This document shows positions 43,896 through 54,138 of a DNA stretch of 64,000 bases, one piece after another; position 1 is the stretch's first letter, and each line of letters begins with the position of its first letter. Below the pieces are notes generated by a model that was not told the DNA's origin, searched no databases, and saw only the letters and a list, made by a program, of their open reading frames with translations. This DNA is from DTKD01 sp050948905 (lineage in GTDB: Bacteria; Armatimonadota; UBA5829). Made by a program: the position numbers and the translations under genes. Location: positions 372,001 to 436,000 of the forward strand of contig JBMNES010000001.1 in NCBI GenBank assembly GCA_050948905.1, given 5' to 3'.

Positions 43896-46745
43896 ATGTC
43901 ATTTGACAAACAATTTGAACTGGCTCAGCATAAACTGAACCAGTCAAGGGACTCAAGACAGGCGATTCTGGAACGCTTCCGAATCGAAACAGATTTTGCC
44001 GCAGGGCTTGCTAAAGTGCTGGGCAAAGAAGATTGGAAAGAGCTTATCTTAAAAGCTATCGAGCATGTAAACAAGCAGATGACCACCGCCAGTTTCGACT
44101 GCGCAAAGGCAGTCGGCGAGGCTGAGGCTATGCTGGCGCCGATTGGGGAGGTTGCCAAGACCTACACAATCCACGTCTGCGGACACGCTCACATAGACAT
44201 GAACTGGATGTGGAACTGGCCGGAGACGGTTAATGTCACCCACGACACATTCACCACTATGAACCAGCTTATGGACGACTTCCCGGAATATACGTTCTCG
44301 CAAAGTCAGGCCTCGACCTACTTCGCGATGGAGCAGTATTGTCCGGAAATCTTCGAGATGATTAAGAAGCGCGTCAAAGAAGGTCGGTGGGAGATCACTG
44401 CCAGCACCTGGGTCGAAGGTGAAAAGAACTTCGTCTCAGGGGAATCGCTGTGCAGGCACTTCCTGTATACGCGTCAGTATATGAAGGACAGATTCGGCCT
44501 TGACCCGGAAGATATCAAGATCGATTGGTCGCCGGATACCTTCGGCCACGCGCACACCGTGCCGTCGATTCTCAGCCGCGCTGGGGTTAATCGATACTAC
44601 CTGCACAGAACCGCGCCGCATAAGTGGCTCTTCAAATGGCGCTCGCCGGATGGTTCGGAGATTTATGTCTTTAAGGATCGCGATAAATATGTCTACAACG
44701 GCCCGATCGACCCGGCTGATATGGCGGCGATGCTGATAAGCTATACCAGCGAAAACGGCCTCAAGGATTATCTATACGTCTACGGAGTCGGCGACCACGG
44801 CGGTGGCCCCACCAGACGCGACCTGCGCAAATTCAGAGAGATATGCTCCTGGCCGATATTCCCGACCGTAAAGCATAGTTCCACCAGGGCGTACTTCGAC
44901 GCAATCGAGAAAGCTAATGCCGATTTGCCGGTGGTCGACGAGGACCTCAACTTCACATTTGAGGGCTGCTATACATCACAGAGCAACATCAAGCGAGCGA
45001 CGCGCATCAGTGAGATAATTCTGCCGGAAGCGGAGACGATGGCCCTTATCGCAGCAAGCGCGGCGGAGATGGATTACCCGTTCGACACGCTGTTTACCGC
45101 GTGGCGACACACTCTGTTTAATCATTTCCACGATATTCTGCCAGGATCAGGGGTTCATTCGACCTACGAATATTCCCAGGGCCTGTTCCAGGAGATACAG
45201 GCTGCGGCGAATACAATCAGCACCCGTGCGCTGCGCAAACTCGGTTCTAAGATCGACACTTCGTTTGCTGCGCCTACTGATGAGTCGATATTCGGCGCTG
45301 CTCTCGGCGACGGGCTTGGAGCGGGCGCGGGTGACCCGGCTGTGCCTGGCCGCGTAACTGGCTGGAACGCGGGAGCGTTATCTGCCGAGCCTGTGCTCGT
45401 CTACAACCAGAAGCCGTGGGATCGAAGCGAGACCGTGTATGCGAAAGTTTGGAACAAGCCTATCGCAGATGATCGCGTGATTGTTAAAGACGCAGATGGA
45501 AACGCAATTCGTGGGCAGGTGGTCGGAAGAGGCCACTATTGGGCGCATGAGTTCACCACTATCGCGTTTAATGCCGAAGTACCGGCTCTGGGTTACAAGG
45601 TATACGCTATCGACAGCGACCTCGACACCCCGGCGGGCGGCGCAGCCAAAATCGACCGCAAGTTCCCGGATGGCACGGAGTCTATGATCGTTGAGATCAA
45701 CGAGTCCGGCGTTATGGAGAACGAGTATCTTCGAGTCGAGCTTGACTTCCCGTCCGGTGCAATCAAGCATCTTATCGACAAAGAGACCGGTTACGATTAC
45801 GTCCCTGAGGGCAAGCTGATGGGCGTCATCGAGGCGTATACCGAGGTTCATCACGGAATGAGCGCGTGGGTTATCGGCCAGATTGCCAAGGTCGAGCCGC
45901 TGGTGCAGGGCGGCAAGTTGTATGCCACCCAGCGAGGCCCGAACCGTGTGGCGTTCCGAAGCGAACACAAATATAACGAGTCCTCTATTGCTGTGGAAAT
46001 CGGACTCAATGCCGGTTCCAGGCAGATTGACTTCAAGCTCAATATGAGATGGGTCGAGATCGGGACACCGGAGCGCGGAGTTCCGATGCTTCGAGCGGCG
46101 TTCCCAGTTAATGTCGAAAATGGTACGCCGAGATACGAGATTCCGTTCGGCTCTCAGACTCGACAGCAGAGCAAGCAGGAGATACCGGCGCTCAAGTGGG
46201 CCGATGTCTCCGATGAGAAGCGAGGCCTGACACTGGTCAACGATTGCAAGTATGGTCACAGTTGCGTCGATAACACCCTGCGACTGACCTTGATTCGATC
46301 CAGCTACGACCCGGATGCGCTTCCGGAAGTTGCTGATCACGAGATCAAGTTCGCCATAACTCCTCATAGCGGTAGCTGCGACATCAGCGCGGCGACCAAA
46401 CTAGGCGAGCAGTTCAACTCACCGATGGCCATAGCAAGCACCGGCGTCCAGAAGGGCGATCTGCCGGCATCGAAGAGCTTCGTGGAGGTTCTGACCCCTG
46501 GCGTCTTCTGTTCTACCGTGAAGAAGGCTGAGGATGGCAGCGGCGTAGTACTGCGACTCTTCGATATGGAGGGCAAGAGCGCCAATGCCGATGTTCGGAT
46601 TACCGATCTGGTTAAACCGAACTCCAGCGCAGTCGAGGTCGATATCCTCGAACGCCCGGTCGCCAAAAACACAGCCAAAATGAGCGGAGAGGTGGTCTCT
46701 GTCACCATTCCGGCTTATGGCCAGGCGACGGTTAAGGTAGGTTGA
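43896..46745 (+). CDS. Alpha-mannosidase, GH38 family
   Basis: The 949-residue protein has zinc ligands in G-H-A-H-I-D-M-N-W (His99, Asp101). The nucleophile is probably Asp214 in W-S-P-D-T-F-G-H. L-F-N-H-F-H-D-I-L-P-G-S-G is also a GH38 motif, and the large beta C-terminal domain is complete. No signal peptide is present, so it is cytosolic. It may use mannosides taken up after external cleavage by its neighbours. Confidence 0.93.
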   Translation: MSFDKQFELAQHKLNQSRDSRQAILERFRIETDFAAGLAKVLGKEDWKELILKAIEHVNKQMTTASFDCAKAVGEAEAMLAPIGEVAKTYTIHVCGHAHIDMNWMWNWPETVNVTHDTFTTMNQLMDDFPEYTFSQSQASTYFAMEQYCPEIFEMIKKRVKEGRWEITASTWVEGEKNFVSGESLCRHFLYTRQYMKDRFGLDPEDIKIDWSPDTFGHAHTVPSILSRAGVNRYYLHRTAPHKWLFKWRSPDGSEIYVFKDRDKYVYNGPIDPADMAAMLISYTSENGLKDYLYVYGVGDHGGGPTRRDLRKFREICSWPIFPTVKHSSTRAYFDAIEKANADLPVVDEDLNFTFEGCYTSQSNIKRATRISEIILPEAETMALIAASAAEMDYPFDTLFTAWRHTLFNHFHDILPGSGVHSTYEYSQGLFQEIQAAANTISTRALRKLGSKIDTSFAAPTDESIFGAALGDGLGAGAGDPAVPGRVTGWNAGALSAEPVLVYNQKPWDRSETVYAKVWNKPIADDRVIVKDADGNAIRGQVVGRGHYWAHEFTTIAFNAEVPALGYKVYAIDSDLDTPAGGAAKIDRKFPDGTESMIVEINESGVMENEYLRVELDFPSGAIKHLIDKETGYDYVPEGKLMGVIEAYTEVHHGMSAWVIGQIAKVEPLVQGGKLYATQRGPNRVAFRSEHKYNESSIAVEIGLNAGSRQIDFKLNMRWVEIGTPERGVPMLRAAFPVNVENGTPRYEIPFGSQTRQQSKQEIPALKWADVSDEKRGLTLVNDCKYGHSCVDNTLRLTLIRSSYDPDALPEVADHEIKFAITPHSGSCDISAATKLGEQFNSPMAIASTGVQKGDLPASKSFVEVLTPGVFCSTVKKAEDGSGVVLRLFDMEGKSANADVRITDLVKPNSSAVEVDILERPVAKNTAKMSGEVVSVTIPAYGQATVKVG

Positions 46746-46761
46746 TTGAATAATTGAGAGT

Positions 46762-46784
46762 GTGGGGTCGTAACGTGACCCCAC
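46762..46784 (+). terminator. Terminator-like hairpin after the alpha-mannosidase gene
   Basis: GTGGGGTC and GACCCCAC pair around a 7-base loop, followed by TTCTCATT, 17 bases after the stop. Confidence 0.6.
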
Positions 46785-46849
46785 TTCTCATTGCACGAGA
46801 CCTGCAGATTGGCATCCTGCGTAAGAAATCGCAAAGAACGGACTGAATT

Positions 46850-46894
46850 AGCCCCTGAGACTCCGGACGAGCACCGGTGAATATCTCAGGGGCT
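46850..46894. other. Long stem-loop before the recQ-like gene
   Basis: AGCCCCTGAGA and TCTCAGGGGCT form an 11-bp perfect stem. The 23-base loop contains CCGG and ACCGGT, which can pair in part. A T-rich tail (GTTTGTTGTTGATTTA) follows. It may be a terminator or a small structured RNA; no riboswitch class is recognised. Confidence 0.5.
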
Positions 46895-47041
46895 GTTTGT
46901 TGTTGATTTAGCGCGTTGTTGGTCGCATGTCACAGAGTATCAAGATAATGGAAGACAATGCGTCATTTAAGCTCATCTGCTGATATAATAGTTCGCAGGC
47001 TTGGAAGATATTAGCTAAGGTTTGTGTTATCCTGACTGCTC

Positions 47042-49183
47042 TTGGGGGTGGAAGCAGATTTGGTAGAGGCGAGAAATACTAATCTGAAGCTGCGGGCGCT
47101 GTCGTACCTGCGAACAGCACTCCGAAACAACAATGCAGAGTTCCGGGACGGACAGTGGGAGGCGATTGAGTCAATTGTCACACACAAGAAGAGAGTGCTG
47201 GTGGTCCAGCGCACCGGTTGGGGAAAAAGCATAGTATATTTTCTCGCCACCAAACTGCTCAGAGAAGCGGGACGGGGGCCTACTCTGCTGATTTCTCCTT
47301 TATTGTCTTTGATGCGCAATCAGATCGAGGCCGCCCAGCGTATAGGCGTCAGAGCACAGTCTATAAACTCAACTAATACCCAACATTGGGGTGATATAGT
47401 AAGTCGTCTGCTGGCGGGCCATATAGATGTTTTATTAATATCTCCCGAGCGTCTTGGTAACGAAGCTTTTGTCCGGGGAGTGTTATCCGAGATTTCTTCT
47501 TCAGTAGGGATGATAGCGATTGATGAGGCCCATTGCATCTCAGATTGGGGCCACGATTTTCGACCGGATTATCAGCGAATAGCAAACATAATACGAGCGC
47601 TTCCAGTGAACACTCCTGCCCTTGCTACAACTGCCACAGCCAACAACAGAGTAGTAGAAGATGTAGTAAACCAACTGCAGCCAAAGGCAAAGAATCAATT
47701 AGAATCGAACCTCGTGGTCATAAGAGGGCCTCTTGTCAGGACCAGCCTGCGACTACAAAACATAAATCTGCCGAGCGCCGAGGCAAGAATGGCGTGGCTG
47801 GCGGAGAATTTGCCGAAGATAGAAGGCAGCGGGATTGTCTACGCTCTCACCGTTCGCGACACAGAAAAGATCGCAGAATGGCTAAGGACGAAAGGTATTG
47901 ATGCCCGTGCCTACCATTCTGGCGGCCAGATATTTGACGAGGACAAAAAGGCACTTGAGAGAAGGCTTCTGAATAACGATTTAAAGGCATTAGTTGCAAC
48001 AGTTGCCCTCGGTATGGGATTCGATAAGCCGGATTTGAAGTTCGTGATACATTATCAGCGGCCGGCATCTGTGGTTCATTACTATCAACAGGTAGGAAGA
48101 GCTGGAAGGGCAGTTGATCGGGCCTACGGGATTTTATTAGGCGGCAAGGAGGATGATGATATCGCGGACTATTTCATTAAAACTGCATTTCCGCCTACTG
48201 TTCACGTGTCCGAAGTGATCGAAGCCATAAAGAACTCGCGAAATGGCCTGACAATACAGCAGCTTCCGAAACAGGTGAATCTTCCTGAAAATCAAATAAA
48301 GAAAGTTCTTGTTATGCTCTCCGTAATGTCGCCATCTCCGATAGTGAAGCAAGGGGAGAGATATTATAGAACAGCGACCCCATATGAGCATAACAGCGAA
48401 AGGATCAATAAACTGATCGCCACAAAAATCGCAGAACTGAAGCGTATGCAGGAATATATGATCACAAAAGGCTGCCTAATGGAATTCCTCTCACACGAGC
48501 TAAACGATACGAGTGCCTCTAAGTGTGGCTTGTGCGCAAATTGTGCCGGGGCGCCGCTGCTGCCAACAGGTTATGACGCCGGGCTTGCGGCTGAGGCCTG
48601 TGTTTTTATGCGTAGATCGGAAATCGTGGTTGAACCGAGAAAGCGATGGCCGGCAGATATGTCGCAGAGCTGGTACACGGGGTATATTCCCGACTATCTG
48701 CGAGCAGAGCACGGTCGGGTGTTGTGTAAGTGGGGAGATGCAGGCTGGGGGGACTTGATTAAACAGGGAAAACAAATCGATGGGCGCTTTTCGGATACGC
48801 TGGTAGCAGCAGTGACAGATATGTTGCGAAACCGTTGGCGTCCGCAGCCTCCGCCCGCATGGGTAACCTGTGTGCCCTCTTTGAATCACAAGACATTGGT
48901 CCCTGACTTCGCAAGGCGTGTCTCCGCCGCTTTGGGCATACCCTTTAAACCGTGCGTAACGAAGGTTCGACCGACCCAGCCGCAGAAGAAAATGAATAAC
49001 AGCAACCAACAACTGAGCAATATATTAGATGCATTTGCTGTGGACAAAAATCTTGTATCTAGAGGACCAGTTTTGCTGATTGACGATATGATAGACTCTG
49101 GCTGGACAATCACACTTATTGCATCCCAGCTTCGTGCCAATGGAAGCGGCGTAGTATTGCCCCTTGCATTAGCTAAGACATAG
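47042..49183 (+). CDS. RecQ-type helicase fused to a phosphoribosyltransferase-like domain
   Basis: The 713-residue protein has a RecQ helicase core at about 10-350: R-T-G-W-G-K-S (Walker A), I-D-E-A-H-C-I-S-D-W-G-H (motif II), and Q-Q-V-G-R-A-G-R-A (motif VI). A zinc-binding region with C-G-L-C-A-N-C follows near 500. The C-terminal part has a PRTase motif at about 677-691 (V-L-L-I-D-D-M-I-D-S-G-W-T-I-T), typical of ComF-like PRTases. The start is uncertain: TTG 47042 or GTG 47048, with no clear ribosome site. dprA follows 14 bases later. The pair may act in DNA processing or in defence. Confidence 0.85.
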   Translation: MGVEADLVEARNTNLKLRALSYLRTALRNNNAEFRDGQWEAIESIVTHKKRVLVVQRTGWGKSIVYFLATKLLREAGRGPTLLISPLLSLMRNQIEAAQRIGVRAQSINSTNTQHWGDIVSRLLAGHIDVLLISPERLGNEAFVRGVLSEISSSVGMIAIDEAHCISDWGHDFRPDYQRIANIIRALPVNTPALATTATANNRVVEDVVNQLQPKAKNQLESNLVVIRGPLVRTSLRLQNINLPSAEARMAWLAENLPKIEGSGIVYALTVRDTEKIAEWLRTKGIDARAYHSGGQIFDEDKKALERRLLNNDLKALVATVALGMGFDKPDLKFVIHYQRPASVVHYYQQVGRAGRAVDRAYGILLGGKEDDDIADYFIKTAFPPTVHVSEVIEAIKNSRNGLTIQQLPKQVNLPENQIKKVLVMLSVMSPSPIVKQGERYYRTATPYEHNSERINKLIATKIAELKRMQEYMITKGCLMEFLSHELNDTSASKCGLCANCAGAPLLPTGYDAGLAAEACVFMRRSEIVVEPRKRWPADMSQSWYTGYIPDYLRAEHGRVLCKWGDAGWGDLIKQGKQIDGRFSDTLVAAVTDMLRNRWRPQPPPAWVTCVPSLNHKTLVPDFARRVSAALGIPFKPCVTKVRPTQPQKKMNNSNQQLSNILDAFAVDKNLVSRGPVLLIDDMIDSGWTITLIASQLRANGSGVVLPLALAKT

Positions 49184-49197
49184 ATAGGAAATTTGAA

Positions 49198-50199
49198 ATG
49201 AATTCACATACGTTAAGCGCGGATACGCAAGTCACTCTGTTGCTCACTTCCAACCTCTGCCGGCCAAGGGGAATCGAATCAGAACTATTAACGCCCTCAA
49301 AGTATTTGAATTTGGTTAAGACATTAAAGCAAATGGATTTGCAGCCGGGTGATCTGCTTGAGGAATCGAATCAGCGACAGTTGATAGAAAAAGAAGTAGA
49401 CGAGGCGCAACAGGTAATCAAATTGCTCGACCGAGGGCTTCTTCTGGCTACGGCAGTGGATACATGGGAATCCCAGGGGATATGGATTGTTGGTTGGAGT
49501 GATCAGGACTATCCGGAGATATTCAGAGAAAGGCTCAAAGGCCAGGCGCCTCCCCTTCTGTATGGATTAGGAGAGAAGGCCCTTCTGGCAGAGGGCGGAC
49601 TTGCCATAATTGGTTCTCGCAACGTCGACGAAGAAGGTATTCTGTTTACTCGTAAAGCTGCCCATTCGTGTGCTTCTCACGGTGTGCAAGTCATCTCGGG
49701 CGGTGCTCGTGGGGTAGACAGAGAAGCAATGTCGACGTGCCTGGACAATGGATGGAGCGTCATTGGTGTGCTCGCCGATAGTCTGGCGCGCTATGCGGTA
49801 TCGAGTGAGATTAGAGACGCTGTCATAGATGGAGCGCTGGTTCTGATATCGCAGGTAGAACCCGAGGCGCACTTCCACGTCGGCAATGCGATGGCACGAA
49901 ACAAACTTATATACTCCCTCGCAGATTTCGCACTGGTCATTAGCTCTGAATTCAATAAGGGCGGCACTTGGGCAGGAGCAACTGATAATCTGAAAAAACG
50001 CTGGGTGCCCCTATTTGTACGTAGTGGCGATAATGTTCCTGAAGGAAATCTTAGGTTGCTTGAATCCGACGGGATTGCCATTGATGAGGATGCGTTCGAA
50101 CACAACGATATTGTCGGTTGGATGCAAGAGAAGATAGCAACGCGGAGTACGCCGGACGCTGAGGCCATATCAGGATCGCAATGGGTTTTGCCTCTGTAG
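49198..50199 (+). CDS. DprA/Smf-family DNA-processing protein
   Basis: The 333-residue protein has a divergent N-terminus and the DprA Rossmann core at about 105-300: P-P-L-L-Y-G-L-G, L-A-I-I-G-S-R-N-V and V-I-S-G-G-A-R-G-V-D. DprA loads RecA on incoming single-stranded DNA. Here it is linked to a RecQ-PRTase gene rather than to topA, as is usual for the housekeeping copy. It may therefore be a specialised paralogue. Confidence 0.85.
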   Translation: MNSHTLSADTQVTLLLTSNLCRPRGIESELLTPSKYLNLVKTLKQMDLQPGDLLEESNQRQLIEKEVDEAQQVIKLLDRGLLLATAVDTWESQGIWIVGWSDQDYPEIFRERLKGQAPPLLYGLGEKALLAEGGLAIIGSRNVDEEGILFTRKAAHSCASHGVQVISGGARGVDREAMSTCLDNGWSVIGVLADSLARYAVSSEIRDAVIDGALVLISQVEPEAHFHVGNAMARNKLIYSLADFALVISSEFNKGGTWAGATDNLKKRWVPLFVRSGDNVPEGNLRLLESDGIAIDEDAFEHNDIVGWMQEKIATRSTPDAEAISGSQWVLPL

Positions 50200-50294
50200 T
50201 TTTAGCGGATGTGCTAATAGACCTCTGCGCGTGGGCCATCTTGACCTGCGGTTTGAGGTGGCGTTATAATGTGTGGGTTGTATGGAAGTGTCAG

Positions 50295-50314
50295 GCCCCT
50301 GGTAAGACAGGGGC
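50295..50314 (+). terminator. Hairpin after the dprA-like gene
   Basis: GCCCCTG and CAGGGGC pair around six bases and are followed by TTT. It lies 28 bases before the GTG of the next gene. Confidence 0.5.
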
Positions 50315-50341
50315 TTTACGGTATGTACTGGGGGTGCAGAG

Positions 50342-51193
50342 GTGCGGGTTCTTGTAACAGGCGCGTGCGGTATGCTGGGGTCGCTGGTGTGTCGTGCTCT
50401 TGAGGGGAGTCATACGGTGATCCCCACTGACGTGGCGGATGGGTGCGAGAAGCTCGATATCACCGACACCGGCGCTGTCTTTGACCTTATAAACCGTGTC
50501 AGGCCCCAGATGGTTATCCATTGTGCCGCGATGACCGACGTTGATGGCTGTGAGCGGGACCCGGATTCTGCATATAAAGTCAACGCCGTGGGTACCTGGA
50601 ACCTCGCCTGTGCCTGTGCGTCGATTAACTGTGCCATAGCTTGCGTGAGCACGGATTATGTTTTCGACGGAGAAAAAGGGGAGCCTTATACGGAGTTCGA
50701 TGCGCCGAACCCGCTGGGAGCCTATGGTACGAGTAAGCTGGCGGGTGAACAGGCGGTTAGAGAGATTTGCCGGAAGCACTATATAGTGCGTACGTCGTGG
50801 CTCTTTGCGCCGCACGGTAAGAACTTCGCCTTGAGCATATTGAACGCGGCGGAAAGTAGGCCGGAGTTGAGAGTGGTGGCCGATCAGTACGGATCGCCTA
50901 CCTATGCCCGTGATCTGGCGGAGTTTCTGGCGTCGCTGGTAGGATCGCCGCTATATGGAGTGTATCATTTTACAAACTCTGGTAGCTGTTCATGGTATGA
51001 TTTTGCCAGACACATATTGAACGAAGCGGGCAAAACAGAGGTAAAACTGGTGCCGATCGCATCGGAGGAATGGCCCACCCCGACCAGAAGGCCGAAATAT
51101 TCGGTGCTGAGGCATTACAGGATGGAACTGCTCGGCCGTGACAGCACAAGGCCGTGGCAGAGTGCGGTTGCTGAGTTTGTAGCGTCGCTGTAA
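50342..51193 (+). CDS. rfbD: dTDP-4-dehydrorhamnose reductase
   Basis: The 283-residue short-chain reductase has V-L-V-T-G-A-C-G-M-L-G at the start, S-T-D-Y-V-F-D-G and the catalytic Y-G-T-S-K. It makes dTDP-L-rhamnose for surface polysaccharides. rfbA, B and C are not adjacent, so the sugar assignment is by family. The start is GTG 50342, behind GGGGGTGCAGAG. Confidence 0.87.
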   Translation: MRVLVTGACGMLGSLVCRALEGSHTVIPTDVADGCEKLDITDTGAVFDLINRVRPQMVIHCAAMTDVDGCERDPDSAYKVNAVGTWNLACACASINCAIACVSTDYVFDGEKGEPYTEFDAPNPLGAYGTSKLAGEQAVREICRKHYIVRTSWLFAPHGKNFALSILNAAESRPELRVVADQYGSPTYARDLAEFLASLVGSPLYGVYHFTNSGSCSWYDFARHILNEAGKTEVKLVPIASEEWPTPTRRPKYSVLRHYRMELLGRDSTRPWQSAVAEFVASL

Positions 51194-51315
51194 CGGAATC
51201 ACGATAACAGTGAGGTATGGGACACGGGAGAATGAAGTCTGCGGCTTCGCCTGCCGTGTTTTGCGTGTTGAACCTGAAATTCGCAATTTGATAACGATTT
51301 GGAGCACCTTTCGGA

Positions 51316-54060
51316 ATGGATTATAGCAAAACAGTAAACTTGCCCAAGACTGACTTCCCGATGAAGGCTAATTTGCCGAACAGAGAACCGGGATTCCAGA
51401 AGTTTTGGGAGGAGCACGATGTATATCAGAAAATAGCGCAGAGAGACGCGGCCAGGGGGACTTTCGTCTTTCACGATGGCCCGCCCTACTCCAACGGCGA
51501 TATTCACATGGGGCATGCGCTGAATAAATCGCTGAAGGATTTCATCGTGCGCTATAAGGCTATGACCGGATACAGGGTGCCGTATATTCCAGGCTGGGAC
51601 AACCACGGACTGCCGATTGAGCAGAAGGTGGCCGATGAGTTCCGAAAGAAGAAAGAGACTCCAAGCAAGCTGGAGCTCAGGAAGGCGTGCCGGGCCTACG
51701 CCGAGAAATGGGTTGGAATTCAGAGGGAGCAGCTCAAAAGACTGGGTCTGTTGAGCGATTGGGAGCACCCGTATCTGACCATGAGCCGTGAGTACGAGGC
51801 CACTATCATTAAGGTCTTTGGCGAGATGGTCGAGAAGGGCTACGTCTACCGTGGGCTCAAGCCGATTTACTGGTGTATAAACGACGAGACGGCGCTTGCC
51901 GAGGCGGAGATCGAGTATGCGGATCATACATCGCATTCGATTTTTGTGCGCTTCCCGCTTGTTTCGGACCCCAACGGCATTTATGAGGGCAAGGATAACT
52001 CTTATATTATCATCTGGACCACAACCCCGTGGACGATTCCAGCTAACCTGGCTGTGGCGGTGCATCCGGATTATGAATATGCGCTGGTGGATGTCGAAGG
52101 TGATAGATATTTAGTCGCGGCGGAGTTGGTAAGCCAGACGATGACGGCGATAGATAAGTCGAGCTACTGCGTAGTGAAGACCGTCAAGGGCCGCGAGCTT
52201 GAGGGGATGGTATTTAAGCATCCGATCTATGATCGCGACTCGGTGCTGGTGCTGGCGAATTATGTGACCCTTGACGATGGAACGGGTGTGGTGCACACCG
52301 CGCCCGGCCACGGCCGCGAGGACTTTGAGACTGGCAGGAAATATGGCCTTGAGGTACTGAACCCGGTAGATGCGAGGGGTTATTTCACCAAAGCCGCCGG
52401 GCAGTTTGAGGGGCTGCATATAACAAGGCAGGGCAATCAGGCGGTTATCGACGCTATGCGCGAGAATGGCTCACTTCTGGCTGAGAGTGAGATAAGCCAC
52501 AGCTATCCGCACTGCTGGCGGTGTCATAAGCCGGTGATATTCAGAGCTACCGAGCAGTGGTTCGTCAGTCTCGATCATGATGACCTAAGAAAGCGCATTC
52601 TTGGTGAAATCGAATCGTCGGTGCGATGTTTCCCGCCGGAGGGCAGGAATCGGCTTTATGCTATGATCGAAAGCTCCCCGGATTGGTGTCTTTCGAGGCA
52701 GCGATCGTGGGGTGTGGCGATTCCGGTGCTGTTCTGTGATGAGTGTCATGAGCCGATATTGAGCAAGGAAGTTATCGATCTCGTTTACGCCGACGCGCTG
52801 GAAAACGGTTCGGATTCGTGGTTTGAAAAGGATGCTGCGGAGTTTGTGCCGGATGGGTTCAAATGTCCGCATTGCGGCGGGGATAAGTTCACCAGGGAAG
52901 AGGACGTGCTGGACGTGTGGTTCGACTCCGGGTCGAGCTGCAGGGCCGTGACAGAGCGGTTGTATGGCGATTTTGTGGCCGATGTATATTTGGAGGGCTC
53001 CGATCAGCACAGGGGTTGGTTCAACAAGTCGATAATAATAGGCACAGCTACCAGGGGCGCGTCGCCATTTAAGGATTTGGTCACTCACGGATATGTGCTC
53101 GACGCCGAAGGCAAGAAGATGAGCAAATCCGGCGGCAATGCCATCGCTCCAAAGGAAGTGACCAAGGACATCGGGGCGGATATTCTGAGGTTGTATATCT
53201 CATCGCTGAACTACTTTGAGGATGTTCGGTTTGGTGCGGAGATGTTCACCCGCGCGGTGGACGCGTACAGGCGAATTCGCAACACTTTCAGGTTCATATT
53301 AGGTAATCTCGCCGATTATGACCCGGATAAAGACGCCGTGGATTATGCCGATATGGCGGAAATTGATCGCTTTGCGCTGCACAGGCTGGCGGAGTTTATC
53401 GGCGAGGTGAGCAGGGCTTATGAGTCTTATGAGTTCCATAAGGTCTATCATGCCGTACACAACTATTGCGCCGTGGATTTAAGCGGGTTTTATTTGGATA
53501 TTCTTAAAGATAGGCTCTACGCTTCGTCGAGCACGTCGAAGATAAGGCGCTCGGCTCAGACTGCTTTGTATCACATATTGTCTGCTTTGACACGAGTGGT
53601 GGCGCCGGTGCTGGTGCATACATCTGAGGAAGCGTGGCAGAGTATGCCCGGAGAGGCCAAGGCGGAATCGGTGCATTTGGCCGAGTTTGCTGCTGCAAAA
53701 TGCGAGTGGGCCGATGAGGAGCTTGCCGGGCGGTGGTCTCGTATACTGGAAGTAAGAGACAGGGTGCTGGCGGCTCTTGAGGAGGCGAGGCAGTCCGGGG
53801 TGATCGGCAAGCCGCTGGAGTCGAGGGTGGTTTTGACCGCGCCTGAGGATCTGTATGAGTTTTTGAAGGGCTATGAGGAATCGCTGCCGTCGGTGTTTAT
53901 CGTCTCGCAGGTTGAGCTTTTGAGCGGGGACGAGTTGACGGTGCAGGTGCAGCCTCCAATCGGTAAGAAGTGTGCGAGATGCTGGCTGGTGTTGGAGTCG
54001 GTGGGATCGCATGAGGATCATCCGGAACTGTGCGACCGGTGCGTTTCCGCGCTGGAGTAG
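51316..54060 (+). CDS. ileS: Isoleucyl-tRNA synthetase
   Basis: The 914-residue protein has the HIGH motif as H-M-G-H in D-I-H-M-G-H-A-L, the editing domain with T-T-P-W-T-I-P-A-N, K-M-S-K-S at G-K-K-M-S-K-S-G-G-N, and a C-terminal zinc site (C-A-R-C-W, C-D-R-C). That is the bacterial IleS1 type. No T-box is visible in the 122 bases before the ATG. A DksA-like gene and lspA follow. Confidence 0.97.
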   Translation: MDYSKTVNLPKTDFPMKANLPNREPGFQKFWEEHDVYQKIAQRDAARGTFVFHDGPPYSNGDIHMGHALNKSLKDFIVRYKAMTGYRVPYIPGWDNHGLPIEQKVADEFRKKKETPSKLELRKACRAYAEKWVGIQREQLKRLGLLSDWEHPYLTMSREYEATIIKVFGEMVEKGYVYRGLKPIYWCINDETALAEAEIEYADHTSHSIFVRFPLVSDPNGIYEGKDNSYIIIWTTTPWTIPANLAVAVHPDYEYALVDVEGDRYLVAAELVSQTMTAIDKSSYCVVKTVKGRELEGMVFKHPIYDRDSVLVLANYVTLDDGTGVVHTAPGHGREDFETGRKYGLEVLNPVDARGYFTKAAGQFEGLHITRQGNQAVIDAMRENGSLLAESEISHSYPHCWRCHKPVIFRATEQWFVSLDHDDLRKRILGEIESSVRCFPPEGRNRLYAMIESSPDWCLSRQRSWGVAIPVLFCDECHEPILSKEVIDLVYADALENGSDSWFEKDAAEFVPDGFKCPHCGGDKFTREEDVLDVWFDSGSSCRAVTERLYGDFVADVYLEGSDQHRGWFNKSIIIGTATRGASPFKDLVTHGYVLDAEGKKMSKSGGNAIAPKEVTKDIGADILRLYISSLNYFEDVRFGAEMFTRAVDAYRRIRNTFRFILGNLADYDPDKDAVDYADMAEIDRFALHRLAEFIGEVSRAYESYEFHKVYHAVHNYCAVDLSGFYLDILKDRLYASSSTSKIRRSAQTALYHILSALTRVVAPVLVHTSEEAWQSMPGEAKAESVHLAEFAAAKCEWADEELAGRWSRILEVRDRVLAALEEARQSGVIGKPLESRVVLTAPEDLYEFLKGYEESLPSVFIVSQVELLSGDELTVQVQPPIGKKCARCWLVLESVGSHEDHPELCDRCVSALE

Positions 54061-54138
54061 ATATGGTAGTCGGTGAAGCGGCGGTTCGCAGAGGTTTTAT
54101 ATAGCGCAAATATAGCGACCCTGCCTGGGAGGAAAGCC

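Noticed and set aside
51194..51315. T-box leader before ileS
   Set aside because: No T-box sequence, specifier loop or terminator pair could be found in 122 bases.
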